A stretch of DNA of 64,000 nt from Closterium sp. Naga37s-1. Taxonomy: Eukaryota; Streptophyta; Zygnematophyceae; Desmidiales; Closteriaceae. The stretch is from the NCBI GenBank assembly GCA_947471745.1, contig CANJKZ010001112.1, forward strand, positions 1,588,001 to 1,652,000, given 5' to 3'. The notes beneath the pieces were generated by a model, which had not been told where the DNA came from, made no database searches, and saw only the letters and a program-made list of their open reading frames with translations. Each line of letters starts with the position of its first letter. Positions within the stretch are counted from its first letter, which is position 1. Below are positions 1 through 10,024 of the stretch, in pieces. The position numbers were made by a program, and so were the translations under genes.

Positions 1-851
1 CCCTCCACCGCCGCTACCATCCCCACCACCGCCTCCTCATCTGCCACCTCCACTGCCCCTGCCTCCCCTGCCCCTGCCCCTGCCGTTGCGGCGCCTCCGA
101 CTAGGGGCAGACGCTGCTCCCACCTCCTCAGCACGAAGGTAGTCAACAGCTGCAGCAGAGGCGACGGAGGGGAGAAGGGGGGAGGGCGAGCACACCTCAA
201 AGAAGGGAGTTTGAGGAGTGCCACGAGAAGCGCCTACAGCGACTATGCTAGTCTCAGCTGCAAGGAGGTGCTTCTCGAGCAGGTCGACAGTGAGGTCAGT
301 GGGGTCAAGGGCGATAAGGAGGTCCCTGACAGCGCTAAGAGAGTCAGGGAGGCGGGTGACAAGTAGAGAGTGATGTACATGGGAGGAGGGTTCTTGGTGA
401 GGAACTCGGCAGGAAGCGCGGCTCGATAGCGGACGTCACTAGTGCGGAGGTGAGTGATGAGGTCGGCGACTGTGGCAAAGGCGGACAGCTCTAGGAACAG
501 GTAGGGCAGTAGAAGGCGGCCTAGAGCAGCAGTGGCCGGGGAGGAGTAACGAGCGACTACGGCGTCATACAGGGCTTTAGCAGTCTTGTGCTGGCCAAAG
601 TGAGCGCGTTCGGCTAACGGCAGGTGATTGCGAACAGCTAGACGAGCAGTAGCGTCACGGGTAAGCCACTGTGAGCGAGTCGTACTGTCAGCTATGTCGG
701 CAGGGGCAGGAGAGGCGCCCGACGTGAGGTCAAACAGTGAAATACCGTCCTTAGAGTTGCTTGGTAAGAAGAGCTATAAGTCATCAAGCCAAGACTGGAA
801 CTCTATCTGGCGGCCCTCCGGATCGAAGGTGAGGACGCTAAGAGTTGCCAT
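1..851 (-). pseudogene. copia gag remnant (minus strand, runs off window edge)
   Basis: On the minus strand from an ATG at 851 the translation matches the gag of the copia element at 3903 block by block (VLTFDPEGR, then KDGISLFDLTSGAS, then RSQWLTRDATARLAVR, then TAALGRLLLPYLF). It is a capsid-type gag of the Ty1/copia class. Codon 26 is an in-frame TAG (774-776) and further indels follow, so it is dead. The last 60 bases before the window edge encode a glycine-rich tract like the one in the intact gag. Pol would lie off the left edge. Family assignment is firm; the exact state of the 3' half is unknown. Confidence 0.8.
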
Positions 852-1119
852 AGCAGGCAGAGCAGGCGAGCGCTGTAGCAGCAGGGCAGGGCGGCGCACA
901 GGCAGGGGAGGGCACGCGGCGACACGTGACGCGCGGGCAGGGCAGGGCGCTCACCGGCGGGCGGCTCGCGGGCAAGGCAGGGCACGCGGCGGCAAGGGGC
1001 GCGCTGGCAGGGCAAGGTGACGCGGCGGCGGCCAGCAGGGCGGCGCGTGGGCAGGGCAGGGCGACGCGGCGGTAGTAGGGCAGCAAAACACGGGGCAGGG
1101 CCAGGCGCGCTCAGGCTGG

Positions 1120-1560
1120 ACTAGGGGCTGGAGCGGCAGCTGCAAGGGCTGTAGCTGCAGTAGCAGGGCTGTTGTAGGAGCAGCAAGGGCTGTAGCAGCA
1201 GCAGTAGGGCTGTAGCGGCAGCGGTAGGGATGTAGTAGCAGCAACAAGGGCTGTAGCTGCAGCAGTAGGGCTGTAGCTGCAGTAGCAGGGCTGTTGCAGG
1301 AGCAGCAAGGGCTGTAGCAGCAGCAGCAGGGCTATAGCAGCAGCGGTAGGGCTGTAGCGGCATCGTTAGGGCTGTAGCGGCAGCGGTAGGGCAGTAGCAG
1401 CAGCAACAGGGCTGTAGCGGCAGCGGTAGGGCTGTAGCAGCAGCAACAAGGGTTGTAGCTGCAGCAGCAGTGCTGTAGCTGCAGCATCAGGGCTGTAGCA
1501 GCGCAGCAAGGGCTGTAGCAGCGCAGCAAGGGCTGTAGCAGCAGCAGCAGCAGGGCTGGG
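1120..1560. repeat. GTAGCAGCAG-type short tandem repeat array in a copia leader
   Basis: Imperfect units of about 15 bp built on GGGCTGTAGCAGCAGCA run through this stretch. They give long spurious Tyr/Ser/Cys- and Leu-rich reading frames on the minus strand. The array lies between the gag start (851) and the putative primer site (about 2000-2012) of the minus-strand copia, which is the untranslated leader. Confidence 0.75.
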
Positions 1561-1599
1561 CGGCGGCCAGCAAGGCGGCGGGCAGCAGGGCGGCGGGCA

Positions 1600-1905
1600 G
1601 GGCAGGTGCACACGGGCCTGGCGCGGCCTGTACGGACTGCGTGCGGGCCTGGCGTGGACTGTACAGGCTGCACGCGGGCCTGGCGCGAGCTGTATGGGCT
1701 GCGTGCGGGCCTGGCGCGGGCTGTACGGGTTGCGCGCGGGCCTTGCGCGGGCTGTACGGGCTGCGCGCGGGCTGCGTGCGGGCTGTATGGGCTACGCGCG
1801 GGCGACGCGCGGGCTGTACGGGCTGCGTGCGGGCGACGCGCGGGCTAAACGGGCTGCGCGCGAGCGACGTGCGGGCTGTACGGACTGCGCGCGGCAGGGC
1901 AGGGC
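1600..1905. repeat. About 30-bp GC-rich minisatellite
   Basis: Diverged copies of a unit of about 30 bp (GGCCTGGCGCGGGCTGTACG followed by GGCTGCGTGC) repeat roughly nine times. All reading frames here are low complexity and I do not regard them as genes. It sits in the leader of the minus-strand copia, next to the other array. Confidence 0.7.
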
Positions 1906-1959
1906 AGCGGGAAAGCACGGGGAAGGGCAGGGCAGGGCAGAAATTCGGGCAGCTAAACA

Positions 1960-2012
1960 ACTAAGTGGTGGGCCCTCTAAAAAATACGGTCCTTAGGACC
2001 AGCTCTATACCA
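1960..2012 (-). other. Copia leader start with PBS-like sequence
   Basis: Read on the minus strand, TATGGTATAGAGCTGG is followed by a GACCGT tract and GGGCCCACCA. The leader just after the 5' LTR of the copia at 2959 has the same order (TAGTATAGAGCGGG, GGGACCGTTT, AGGGCCCACCA). It resembles the usual plant copia primer site TGGTATCAGAGC with changes. Confidence 0.55.
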
Positions 2013-2322
2013 TATCGAGAGGAAATTTGTACCCCCTAGTGCTAACACCCATATATCCTACATTAAACATAAGGATATAGGTTTTGACAAAAGCTTGTGA
2101 CTGAATGAATTACAATGAGAGGCACGCGACTATATAGCGGGTCAACCTAGCTAAGCGGGAACCTCGGAAACACCGAGGTTGGGTACAGGTTGGGCAAAAG
2201 AAAGTCGAAGGTGACACGAGGTTGCTTTGGCAGCAAGCAAACCGACCGAACGTGCACTTCCAAAAGTCGAGGTCGTATGCGGTCGAGTAAACCCCAGTAT
2301 GGAAAACGGTTTTTTCCTTACA
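2013..2322 (-). repeat. Candidate LTR between gypsy end and copia leader
   Basis: On the minus strand a G-rich polypurine tract (about 2323-2342) is followed by TGTAAGG, and about 310 bp later by the PBS-like sequence. A TATATAG box lies at about 2130-2136 on the minus strand. The left edge does not end in a clear CA, and no second copy is visible in the window, so the boundaries are tentative. Confidence 0.4.
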
Positions 2323-2375
2323 CTCTTCCCCCCCCCCTCCCTTTAAGAAAGGTGGTCGATATCCGTAGCACGCTT

Positions 2376-2958
2376 CTAGGCGAGGTAATCGCGAAGCAAC
2401 GAAGGTGTTTCAAGCGAGGCGGATGTCACCCAAGTGTCATCCTCGCTGGTGCGGTTGGTCCAGCGAATCAAGAAGTCTATATGGCGCCGTGAGGCGTCAA
2501 GGCGAACGTGGCGCCCCAAAAATTTTCGACGGGTCAATCGTCAGTTCAGGTACAGGTCGTGCCATTGGGGCGGCGTTTTGCGTCATGCCGTTGGGGCGAT
2601 TTCGGTCGTGGCAGCCATGAAAGGCCAAATGAGGCTGATGGTGAAGACATCGTGCACACGCCAATCGTCGGGGAGCATGAGTTTTATGGTGACTGGGGTA
2701 ATTATCTTGAGAATGCGGAAAGGTCCACAGTATCGCGGGCGTGGTTTTGGCGAGGTGGGTAGGCAAAGGTTCTTCATGTCGAGTAGGACTATTTGCCCTG
2801 CAACCATGGTGATTTCTCGTCGTAGGAGATCGGAATATTTTTGGGCGGTTGCATTGACTTTGCTAATGGCTTCGACACCTTTCTCACGGATGGCTTCAAT
2901 TTCTGTCACAAAGTGTTGTGAGCGTGGTACCAGGTTCTCGGGTGTAGTTGCTATGGGT
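2376..2958 (-). pseudogene. Ty3/gypsy integrase C-terminus with chromodomain (5' part displaced to 9279)
   Basis: Minus-strand frames encode the end of a gypsy pol. A GPY/F-like module (RYCGPFRILKI, then DVFTISLIWPF) lies around 2590-2720. A chromodomain-like stretch (HIDFLIRWTNRTSEDDTW, then LLRDYLA) lies around 2376-2480 before the stop at 2376-2378. Chromodomains in this position mark chromoviruses and are thought to steer integration to marked chromatin. A frameshift and stops separate the two modules. The gene is interrupted exactly at 2958 by the copia LTR and resumes at 9279, where FFLNCGMDPAAP matches the preceding part of gypsy integrase. It is the target of the copia insertion. Confidence 0.75.
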
Positions 2959-3086
2959 TGTCAAACATTTATCATATAGCCTCTCTAGGCTGTAGTGGGG
3001 TAGATACTACGGGGTAGAGTTTCCTAGGGTTTCATATTTGTACCCAACTCTTTTCTTGGTCAATCATTCCACTCAGTTTCTTCACA
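2959..3086 (+). repeat. 5' LTR of copia element
   Basis: This 128-bp LTR is nearly identical to 9147-9273. It is bounded by TG...CA and followed directly by the PBS-like TAGTATAGAGCGGG (3087-3100). Confidence 0.92.
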
Positions 3087-3902
3087 TAGTATAGAGCGGG
3101 TTCCCTGGTGGGACCGTTTCTTCCTAGGGCCCACCATCGATTTTTTTTTTTTTTTCCTACCCTGCCCGAAGCGCGCTTCGTGCTCTGCCCTGGTGCCGCT
3201 GTTGCGGCCCTGACCTCTCACCCTTTCGCGGCCCCTTAGCAGCTGCCCTGCTCCTGAGGCCCGTCGCGGCCCTTCGCGGCCCCTTCGCGGCCCCGCCCCA
3301 TCGCCCGTCGCGGCCCTGCCCCGTCGCCCGTCGAGGCCCCGTCGCCCGTCGCGGCCCTGTCACCTGTCGCGGCTCGTCGCTGCCCTGCTGCGACCCTCCC
3401 TGCCGCCCCTATGCGGCCGGCCCTGCCTTCGGCACGGCCCTCCTCGGCCCCGGGCGTCGACCCGCATTCGCGGCCCCGCGCGGCCAGCTCGCCCGCCGGC
3501 GCGGGCCTTTGCGGCTCTGCCGCCCCTTCGTCGCGGCCCCGCCCTGCCCCTCCCTCCGTCGCGGCCCCCCCGACTGCAGCAGCCGCCGGGGCGTGCCCTG
3601 CAGCAGCTGACGTCCCTGCTGCCGCCGCCGAGTCTGCACCCGCCGGTGTGGCAAGCTGCCGCCGCCACTGCAGCCGCCGCCGCCCCGGCCCTGCCCTGCA
3701 CCTGAGCCGCGGCCCTGCCTTGCCGCCCCGTCGCGGCCCCGACCCTACCGGCGCACCCCGGCCCTGCCCCACCAGTCGCGGCCTCCCTACCCACCCGCCG
3801 TTGGTAAGCGCACCGCCGAGCCGCGCCGCCCTGCCGAACCGAGCGCGCCTTTTAGCCGCGTCGCGCTGCTATTGCTGCTGCTAGCCTACTGCTGCTGCTG
3901 TC
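3087..3902 (+). other. Copia untranslated leader, GC-rich and repetitive
   Basis: After the primer site and a T15-type tract near 3140 comes about 700 bp of short units around CGTCGCGGCCCTGCCCC. Long frames exist on both strands but are compositional. I see no gene here. The gag ATG follows a run of CTGCTGCTG at 3890-3902. Confidence 0.7.
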
Positions 3903-5480
3903 ATGGCTAGTCCCAATGTTCTTACCTTCGATGCTGAGGGTCGAGCAGTCGATTTTGAGGTCTGGGTCGATGATCTGCAGCTCTTCCTGCAGTACGATAG
4001 CAAGGACGGTATCTCACTATTTGATCTCACGTCTGGCGCCTCTGCTGCCCCTGCTGCCGATGCTGGCAGTACTATTCGCTCACAGTGGACCACCCGCGAT
4101 GCTGCTACCCGCCTTGCTGTGCGTAGTCACCTGCCGACCACTGAGCGCGCGTACTTTAGTCAGTACAAGAATGCTAAGACTCTGTACGATGCTGTAGTTG
4201 CACGCTACTCCTCCCCTGCCACTGCTGCCCTTAGTCGCCTCATGCTGCCGTACCTGTTCCCTGACCTCGCTGCCTTTGCCACAGTCGCTGACCTCATTAC
4301 GCACCTCCGCACTAGTGACACCCGCTACCGCGCTGCGCTTCCTGCTGAATTCTGCGCCAAGAACCCCCCCCCCCCCATGTACATCACCCTCTACTACCTA
4401 GTTACCCGGCTCCCTGACACCCTTCGCTCGGTCAGGGACCACTTCCTCTCTCTTTGCCCCACCACACTCACCGTTGACCTCCTCGAGGAGCGTCTCCTTG
4501 CAGCCGAGAAGAGTACCACCGCTGTAGGAGCCTCTCGTGGTGACCCTCGTACCCCTTTCTTTGAGGGGTGCTCCCCCGTTCCCCTGTTGCCCTCTGTTGC
4601 CTCTGCTGCTGCTGTCGACCTCGTTGGCACCGAGTTGGTCGGCGCTGCATCTGCTCCTAGTGGGAGGCGCCGCAACGGCAAGGGCAAGGGGGGCAAGGGT
4701 GCTGGAGGAGACGGCGGGGGCGGCGGTGGTGGCGGTGGAGGCGGTGGAGGGGGTGGGGGTGGAGGTGGGAGTGGTGGCGGGGGTGGGGGCCTAGGTGGGG
4801 GCGGTGGAGGTGGAGGTGGCGGCGGCGGTGGCGGTGGGGGTGGAGGCGGCGGTGGCGGCGGCGGTGGCGGCGGCGGCGGTGGGGCTGGTCGGGGTGGCGC
4901 TGTGCAGCGGGGAGGCTTTGGTGGTGGCCAGCGCCAGCAGCAGCAGCGTTCTCGTGAGACCCCGTCGCCCCAGCAGCTTCGTGAGTGGTACGCTGGGCGT
5001 CAGCGGTCTGGGGGTGCTGGTCCCTGTGCCTACGTCCTGCGTACCGGCGACCGCACTGGTGAGACATGCGGCGGCCCGCATGCCACCCAGCGCTGCTTCG
5101 GCCGCCTGACTGACGCGTGGAGTACCCAGTTTCCTAGCGCCACTGAGATCCCTCGCTGGGGTGATCTGCTCAAGTCGGGTGTTGCTATCTTTGATCTTGA
5201 CTATGATGCTATTCTTGCTGCCATGTATGTTGTGACTATTAGTGCTGAGGGTGACTGTTACCTGTGTGTTCCGCCTGACCCGGGCATTGGGGCTGCTGCT
5301 CTAGGCGCTAGTGAGTCCGCTGCTCCAGGTGCTAGTGCGTCTGCTGCCCCAGGTGCTGGTGAGTCTGGTCTCTCAGGTACCGAGTCGGCTCAGGTCTTAC
5401 ACACCTTCACTCTTGACTCGGGTGCTTCCCGCTCCTGCACCATGCTCGCTCAGTCTGCCAGTGGCAGTCTCCCTGGCTGA
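3903..5480 (+). CDS. copia gag (525 aa), ends within the protease
   Basis: This is the capsid-type gag of a copia retrotransposon; it would package element RNA in virus-like particles. The ATG at 3903 starts the conserved MASPNVLTFDAEGR. Residues 1-215 form the helical capsid region. From about residue 255 to 325 there is an almost pure glycine tract. After it come a Gln-rich patch and a Cys/His cluster (C..., CGGPH, RCF) at about residues 378-402 that may replace the usual CCHC knuckle. The last residues enter the aspartic protease (LDSGASRS), then a TGA stops the frame. In relatives gag and pol are continuous, so this stop uncouples them. It is the longest undamaged ORF of the element. Confidence 0.88.
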   Translation: MASPNVLTFDAEGRAVDFEVWVDDLQLFLQYDSKDGISLFDLTSGASAAPAADAGSTIRSQWTTRDAATRLAVRSHLPTTERAYFSQYKNAKTLYDAVVARYSSPATAALSRLMLPYLFPDLAAFATVADLITHLRTSDTRYRAALPAEFCAKNPPPPMYITLYYLVTRLPDTLRSVRDHFLSLCPTTLTVDLLEERLLAAEKSTTAVGASRGDPRTPFFEGCSPVPLLPSVASAAAVDLVGTELVGAASAPSGRRRNGKGKGGKGAGGDGGGGGGGGGGGGGGGGGGGSGGGGGGLGGGGGGGGGGGGGGGGGGGGGGGGGGGGGGAGRGGAVQRGGFGGGQRQQQQRSRETPSPQQLREWYAGRQRSGGAGPCAYVLRTGDRTGETCGGPHATQRCFGRLTDAWSTQFPSATEIPRWGDLLKSGVAIFDLDYDAILAAMYVVTISAEGDCYLCVPPDPGIGAAALGASESAAPGASASAAPGAGESGLSGTESAQVLHTFTLDSGASRSCTMLAQSASGSLPG

Positions 5481-6580
5481 CCCCTCTGGGGGTCCGGTCC
5501 TTGCTCACTCCTCCACGGTCCTGCCGTGTCCGGCTGTCCCCTCTGGCTCCCTGTCGGGCCTCCACCTCCCCTTGTTCTCCACGAACCTGGTGAGTGGAGC
5601 TGATCTTCAGGATGCGTGGGTTGACCCACTGTTCGTGTACTCGGACGGGCTGGCACCTGGCCACGTTCGCCCGTCAGCCTGGGTCGAGCCTGTACACCCT
5701 GTCTACTGTGCCTCCTTCGGTTGCTGCGTCTGGTCAGGTAGCTGCGTCGGGTCAGGTGTTTGCTGCAGCGTCCTGGTCTGGTCCTGAGTCGGCCCCCTGC
5801 TCGTGTCACCTCCTGTCGCACCAGACTCTCCTCTGACACCACCGCCTTGGTCACCCCTCCCTGCCTCGTCTCCGAGGCATGGCCTCCCGTGTCCTTGTCA
5901 CTGGTCTGCCCCGGTCACTCCCCCCCCTCCCTCCGGGGCCTTCCCCTACCTGCGTTCCCTGCGTCGAGGGGCGGCAGCGCGCCGCACCTCACTCCTCCGA
6001 GTTCCCTCCGACGGAGGCTCCCCTGTAGACTCTGCACATGGACGTGTGGGGCCCAGCCCGCGTCCGTGGCCAGGGTCACGAGCGCTACTTTCTTCTGGTC
6101 GTTGACGACTACCCGCGTTACACCATAGTCTTCCCCTTGCGTCGCAAGGGTGAGAATACTGAGGTGCTGATCGACTGGATCTGCACTGCTCGTTGTCAGC
6201 TCCGAGAAAGTTTTGGCTCGGACCTTCCTGTCCTGCGTCTGCACTCCGACAGAGGTGGAGAGTTTTCCTCCGACCTTCTGCGAGCCTTCTGTCGTGCGGA
6301 GGGCATCCGCCAGACGTTCACGCTTCCGGCCTCTCCACAGCAGAATGGGATTGCTGAGCGCCGCATTGGCATGGTCATGGACGTCGCTCGTACGTCCATG
6401 ATCCATGCGGCTGCTCCCCATTTTCTGTGGCCGTTCGCGGTTTAGTACGCTGCGCATCAGATCAACCTCCAGCGCCGGGTCTCTGTGCCGGAGACCACAC
6501 CTACTCTGCAGTGGACGGGGAAGGTTGGCGATGCGTCTGCGTTCCGTGTCTAGGGATCTCGAGCTTTCGTCCGCGACTTG
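5400..6580 (+). pseudogene. copia protease and integrase, with nonsense codons
   Basis: Protease begins at LDSGAS (about 5413). Downstream an HHCC zinc-binding module is legible at about 5832-5970 (HHRLGH, then CVPC). The integrase core follows (MDVWGP at 6038, LRLHSDRGGEF at about 6232, SPQQNGIAERR at about 6331), so the D, D and E residues are all present. Several in-frame stops break it. Positions expected to be Trp or Gln are TGA or TAG just before the HHCC module, before 6038, at 6443 and near 6552. Integrase would insert element DNA into the genome. The product cannot be made in one piece. Confidence 0.82.
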
Positions 6581-8010
6581 TCTGCGGACAAGCTGTCCTC
6601 CCCTGCTGTTCCCTGCGTCTTCCTTGGCTTCCCTCCTGACGCGCCTAGCTGGCAGTTTTACCACCCCACCTCGCGCCGTGTTCTGTCCTCTCAGGACGTC
6701 ACGTTTGGCGAGTCGGTTCCCTACTACCGTCTCTTCCCCTACCGCAATGCCTCCCTCCCTCCCCCGCCGCTCTTCCTCGCGCCAGGTCCTCCCCCAGTCG
6801 ACCCCCTCCCCCCTCAGGGTCCTGCCCCCTCAGGTGTGTCCCAGGTAGATGCAGTCGAGCCCGTCGAGGTAGCTGTTGACTCTGGTGCTGCTAGGGGTGC
6901 TGAGCCTGCGGGTGCTGGGTCGGGGGGTGCTGAGCCTGCGGATGCTGAGTCTGGGGGTGCTGAGCCTGGGGGTGCTGCGTATGGGGGTGCTGAGCCTAGG
7001 GGTGCTGCGTCTAGGGGTGCTGAGCCTGAGGGTGCTGGGCCTGCGCGTGCGGAGTCTGGAGGTGCTGCGCCTGGTGGTGCTTCGGGTGTTTTGTCCCGGC
7101 GGGAGCCACTCTCACCACGGCAGCTGCGCGAGTGGTTTGCTCGCCGCTGGAGCCGTGCTGCTGGAGCTGGTGGTGCTACGGGCGCTGGAGGTCCTGCTTC
7201 TACTGGAGCTGTTGAGGGTTCTGGAGCCACTAGTCCCGGAGGTGCTCATACTGGAGGTACTGGAGCTGCTGGGCCTTGGGGGCTGCTGATGCTGGTGCTG
7301 CTGGGGGGTCAGAAGCTGGAGCTACTGGAGCTACTGAGGCTTCTGGTGGTCCTGCTGGAGCTGCTGGAGCTACTAGAGGTACAAGAGCTGCTGGAGGTAT
7401 TGGAGCTGCTGGAGTTGGTGCTGCTGGAGCTGATGGAGGTCCTGGTGGAGCTGGTGGTGCTGCTGGAGTTGGCGCTGACACTGGGGGTGCTGGTGCTGTC
7501 CCTGCTGGTTCTGGAGGCGCTGCGCGGCCGCGGCCGTACTTCGTTCCGCTCCTTCAGCAGGTTCTTGGTCTCCCGCCTTCTACTGGTCCTGCTCCTTCCT
7601 TAGAGTGTCCACCGCCTGTCCAGTCGCTGTTAGAGTTACAGCCTGCCTCCCCACTTCCTGCTCCCTCTCTTTACACTGGTCCTACCGGGGGCCTTGCTGA
7701 GGGTCGTGCGCCTGAGTCTCGTCCTGCTTCACCTGTTCATGTTGCTCGCACTAGTCGTCGTGTTCCGCGTCCGCGTCATCCTCCTGTCCCAGGCACGCAC
7801 CAGATGGCACTGCGTCCTTCCACTACTCCGCAGCGTGTCCCTTTGCCGTCTCCTCCTGCAACCTCACTTCCTACTCCTTCTGACCCGGAGTCTGACTCCC
7901 TTCGTGCTGCCAGTCCTACTGTCACGCGTCTCCTGGCCACTGTAGTGACTGACCCTTCCTTTGAGTCCACTGCTGCATCTGCCTTAGTTGCTGAGCTTGT
8001 CGACTTCACT
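6578..8010 (+). pseudogene. copia integrase C-terminus and Gly/Ala/Glu/Pro-repeat linker
   Basis: The frame from 6578 contains the typical copia integrase tail (VFLGFPPDAPSWQFYHP, SSQDVTFGES). A spacer of repeated GAEPxGA units (about 6890-7090) follows. The repeats then shift frame near 7260, where CTGGAGCTGCTGGAG-like units dominate, and a second frame (7276-8022) carries the Pro-rich spacer on to VAELVDF. In relatives this leads into RT. Here the RT start is missing. Confidence 0.7.
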
Positions 8011-8020
8011 GCTCACTGCT

Positions 8021-8916
8021 GAGCTTGACACTGCTGGACTCGCCCACGTGAAGTCCGAGCTGCAGAAGAGACACACGTGCACAGACCTGGGTGAACTGAG
8101 CAGCTATCTTGGCTTGCAGATCACCCGGGACAGAGCACGGCACACCATTACCTTGACTCAGTCACACATGGTGCAGCAGGCCACTCCTCTGTCTACTCGC
8201 CACTCGCTCTCAGCTCTGCCTTCGGATGAGTCCGTAGAGCCGAGTGGCCCGTACCCAGAGCTTGTTGGCTGCCTCATGTACCTGATGACCTGCACTCGAC
8301 CTGACTTGGCATACCCTCTTAGCAACTTGGCACGCTATGTTGCTCCTGGGAGACACCGACCAGAGCACATGGCTGCAGCGAAGAGGGTGTTGCGCTACCT
8401 GTGCAGTACGTCGGGCATGGGGCTCATGCTTGGAGGGCGAAGTCCAGTGGTCCTCACTAGTCACGCAGACGTGTCTTGAGTTGACGACTTGGCTACGCAG
8501 CGGTCGTCACAGGGTTACACCTTCAACCTTGGTTCCGGCTCTGTTTCGTGGCGGTCTACCCGCTCGTCTTCTGTTATCAGCTCCAGCTGTGAGGCTGCAC
8601 AGGAGTTACGCTGGCTCACCTACCTGCTGACTGACCTGGGAGAGCCGCCTCGTTCTCCTCCAGTTCTGTACGTAGACAACAAGGCCATGCTGGCCTTGTG
8701 TCGGGAGCACAGACTGGAGCACAGAACGAAGCACATTGCTCTTCGCTACTTCCTTGCTCGTGAGCTGCAGTAGCGCGGTCAGCTGCGCCTTGCTTACGTG
8801 GCCTCTCAGGCCAACACTGCTGATATCTTCACCAAGGCACTTCAGCCTTGTGATCATCAGCGCTTCTGTACTATGTTAGGTCTCGTACCTACCTGGCCTC
8901 ACTTGCTTACCTCTTG
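8021..8916 (+). pseudogene. copia RT tail and RNase H remnant
   Basis: The sequence resumes after the active-site region of RT: HVKSELQKRHTCTDLGEL, then YLGLQITRDRA, then the RNase H part (SRST/SSSCEAAQELRWL, YVDNKAMLALCREHRLEHR, QANTADIFTKALQPCDH). The YVDD box and everything before it are absent. Smaller in-frame gaps are visible after MVQQ and inside SCEA, judged against related copia proteins. Stops at 8478 and 8771 occupy positions expected to be Trp and Gln. Confidence 0.8.
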
Positions 8917-9146
8917 ACTTTGCTGTGTACTGTGATCTATATATACCTGCACCTTTACCCTTGCTAGGTTGCGATCATTGTCTTGCTTGTTCACCTTTAT
9001 ATATAATCCTGCATGTGAACTGGCCTTGTGGCCTTTGAACTTGTGCTCGGAATATGTGGTGACGTTGTGATCCACCCTGAGCTTGCTTTGCTTTGCTTGA
9101 CTGGTCTTGTGACCACTTGTTCTCCCCCACTTTGTCCATGGGGGTG

Positions 9147-9273
9147 TGTCAAACATTTATCATATAGCCTGTCTAGGCTGTAGTGGGGTAGATATTACGG
9201 GGTACAGTTTCCTAGGGTTTCATATTTGTACCCAACTCTTTTCTTTACAATCATTCCACTCAGTTTCTTCACA
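9147..9273 (+). repeat. 3' LTR of copia element
   Basis: This is the 127-bp partner of 2959-3086. It is preceded by a short purine-rich tract (ATGGGGGTG) that would serve as the polypurine primer. TGGGT follows at 9274. Confidence 0.92.
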
Positions 9274-9278
9274 TGGGT

Positions 9279-9420
9279 GCCGCTGGATCCATCCCGCAAT
9301 TGAGGAAGAACTGGGAATGGTTGGTCATGCTGGACTTGATTCATTGACAAGCCATCAGGTGCGCGCTTATCTAGGGCCAGCATTCCCTCACAGTAGTGCG
9401 CAAGGCCCACACCACCATCA
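9279..9420 (-). pseudogene. Displaced upstream part of the gypsy integrase
   Basis: On the minus strand FFLNCGMDPAAP reads directly into PIATTPENLVP at 2958 once the copia is ignored. Frameshifts and a stop upstream show it had decayed. The match fades out at about 9420. Confidence 0.6.
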
Positions 9421-9439
9421 CAACAACGACAAAAAAAAT

Positions 9440-9910
9440 GGCATAACCAACGTTTCATGTATTTTTCTGTCACATTGTAACTTTGTTAGCGTGGCCCGAC
9501 TTGCGGCTACGTAGGTAGCCAAAATGAGTGTCAGGCTAAAAAGTTGTTGCAATGTGGAAAAACAAATACCACCCTGCCACGTCCGACATGAATAATCGAA
9601 ACACATTGCAATGTGACCCCAAACTCTAACCGCAAAAGGTGCTCCAAAATGATTCAGGAGGACTGGTTCGGGCTTGCTTGCCCTCTGATCATTCACACGT
9701 GGGCGTGCTTGCTGCATCAGGATTATTTGCCTGCCAACAACATCGACGGTCATCATTCTTCATCGCCAATCCACCTTACCACACACCCCAGGCCAGCACC
9801 TTCGACAAGCGTGAAACCCAACATTTCACAAAACCACTTCATAATCTATGATTTATACATACTTTAGCATCTATTGGTCTAGGCCGCGAAGAAAAAAATT
9901 ATCTTGGAAC
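9440..9910. repeat. Diverged noncoding repeat, copy 1
   Basis: This AT-richer block without a gene shares ordered landmarks with 41090-41560: GCTTGCTTGCCC, a TTCATCGCC-like patch, CCACCTTCGAAAGG / GCACCTTCGACAAGC, CATACTTT.GTATC, and TAGGTCGCTAAGAG / TAGGCCGCGAAGA. The two look like copies of an old interspersed element. Class unknown. Confidence 0.5.
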
Positions 9911-10024
9911 TAATTTAGCAAGTGAACCCTATCGGGACCAGCTGCGAGCATCATACTTCTTTCAACCCTCTCTGCCTAGTGTCGACCAGTGTCCACCCTG
10001 TATGCACGTCCTCCTCCCCCTGCC

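Larger units (their letters stand above)
2959..9273 (+). mobile_element. Complete-ended Ty1/copia retrotransposon, defective
   Basis: Both ends carry the same short LTR (2959-3086 and 9147-9273), starting TGTCAAACATTT and ending TTTCTTCACA. The 5-bp direct repeat TGGGT flanks the element at 2954-2958 and 9274-9278, the expected integrase footprint. The internal order is leader, gag, protease, integrase, then RT/RNase H remnant, which is copia order. Premature stops occur throughout pol, and the catalytic core of reverse transcriptase is deleted near 8020. It could move only with help from an intact relative. Confidence 0.93.

Noticed and set aside
838..1960. Several long overlapping frames on both strands (Leu/Tyr/Cys-rich and Pro/Arg-rich)
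   Set aside because: They are translations of short GC-rich tandem repeats, carry no domain, and lie in a retrotransposon leader.
3157..3884. Gly/Arg/Ala-rich frames opposite the copia leader
   Set aside because: Pure composition effects of CGTCGCGGCC-type repeats; no conserved order.
4394..5081. Minus-strand frames opposite gag (His/Arg/Thr-rich)
   Set aside because: Mirror images of the glycine-coding tract; the plus-strand gag is clearly the gene.
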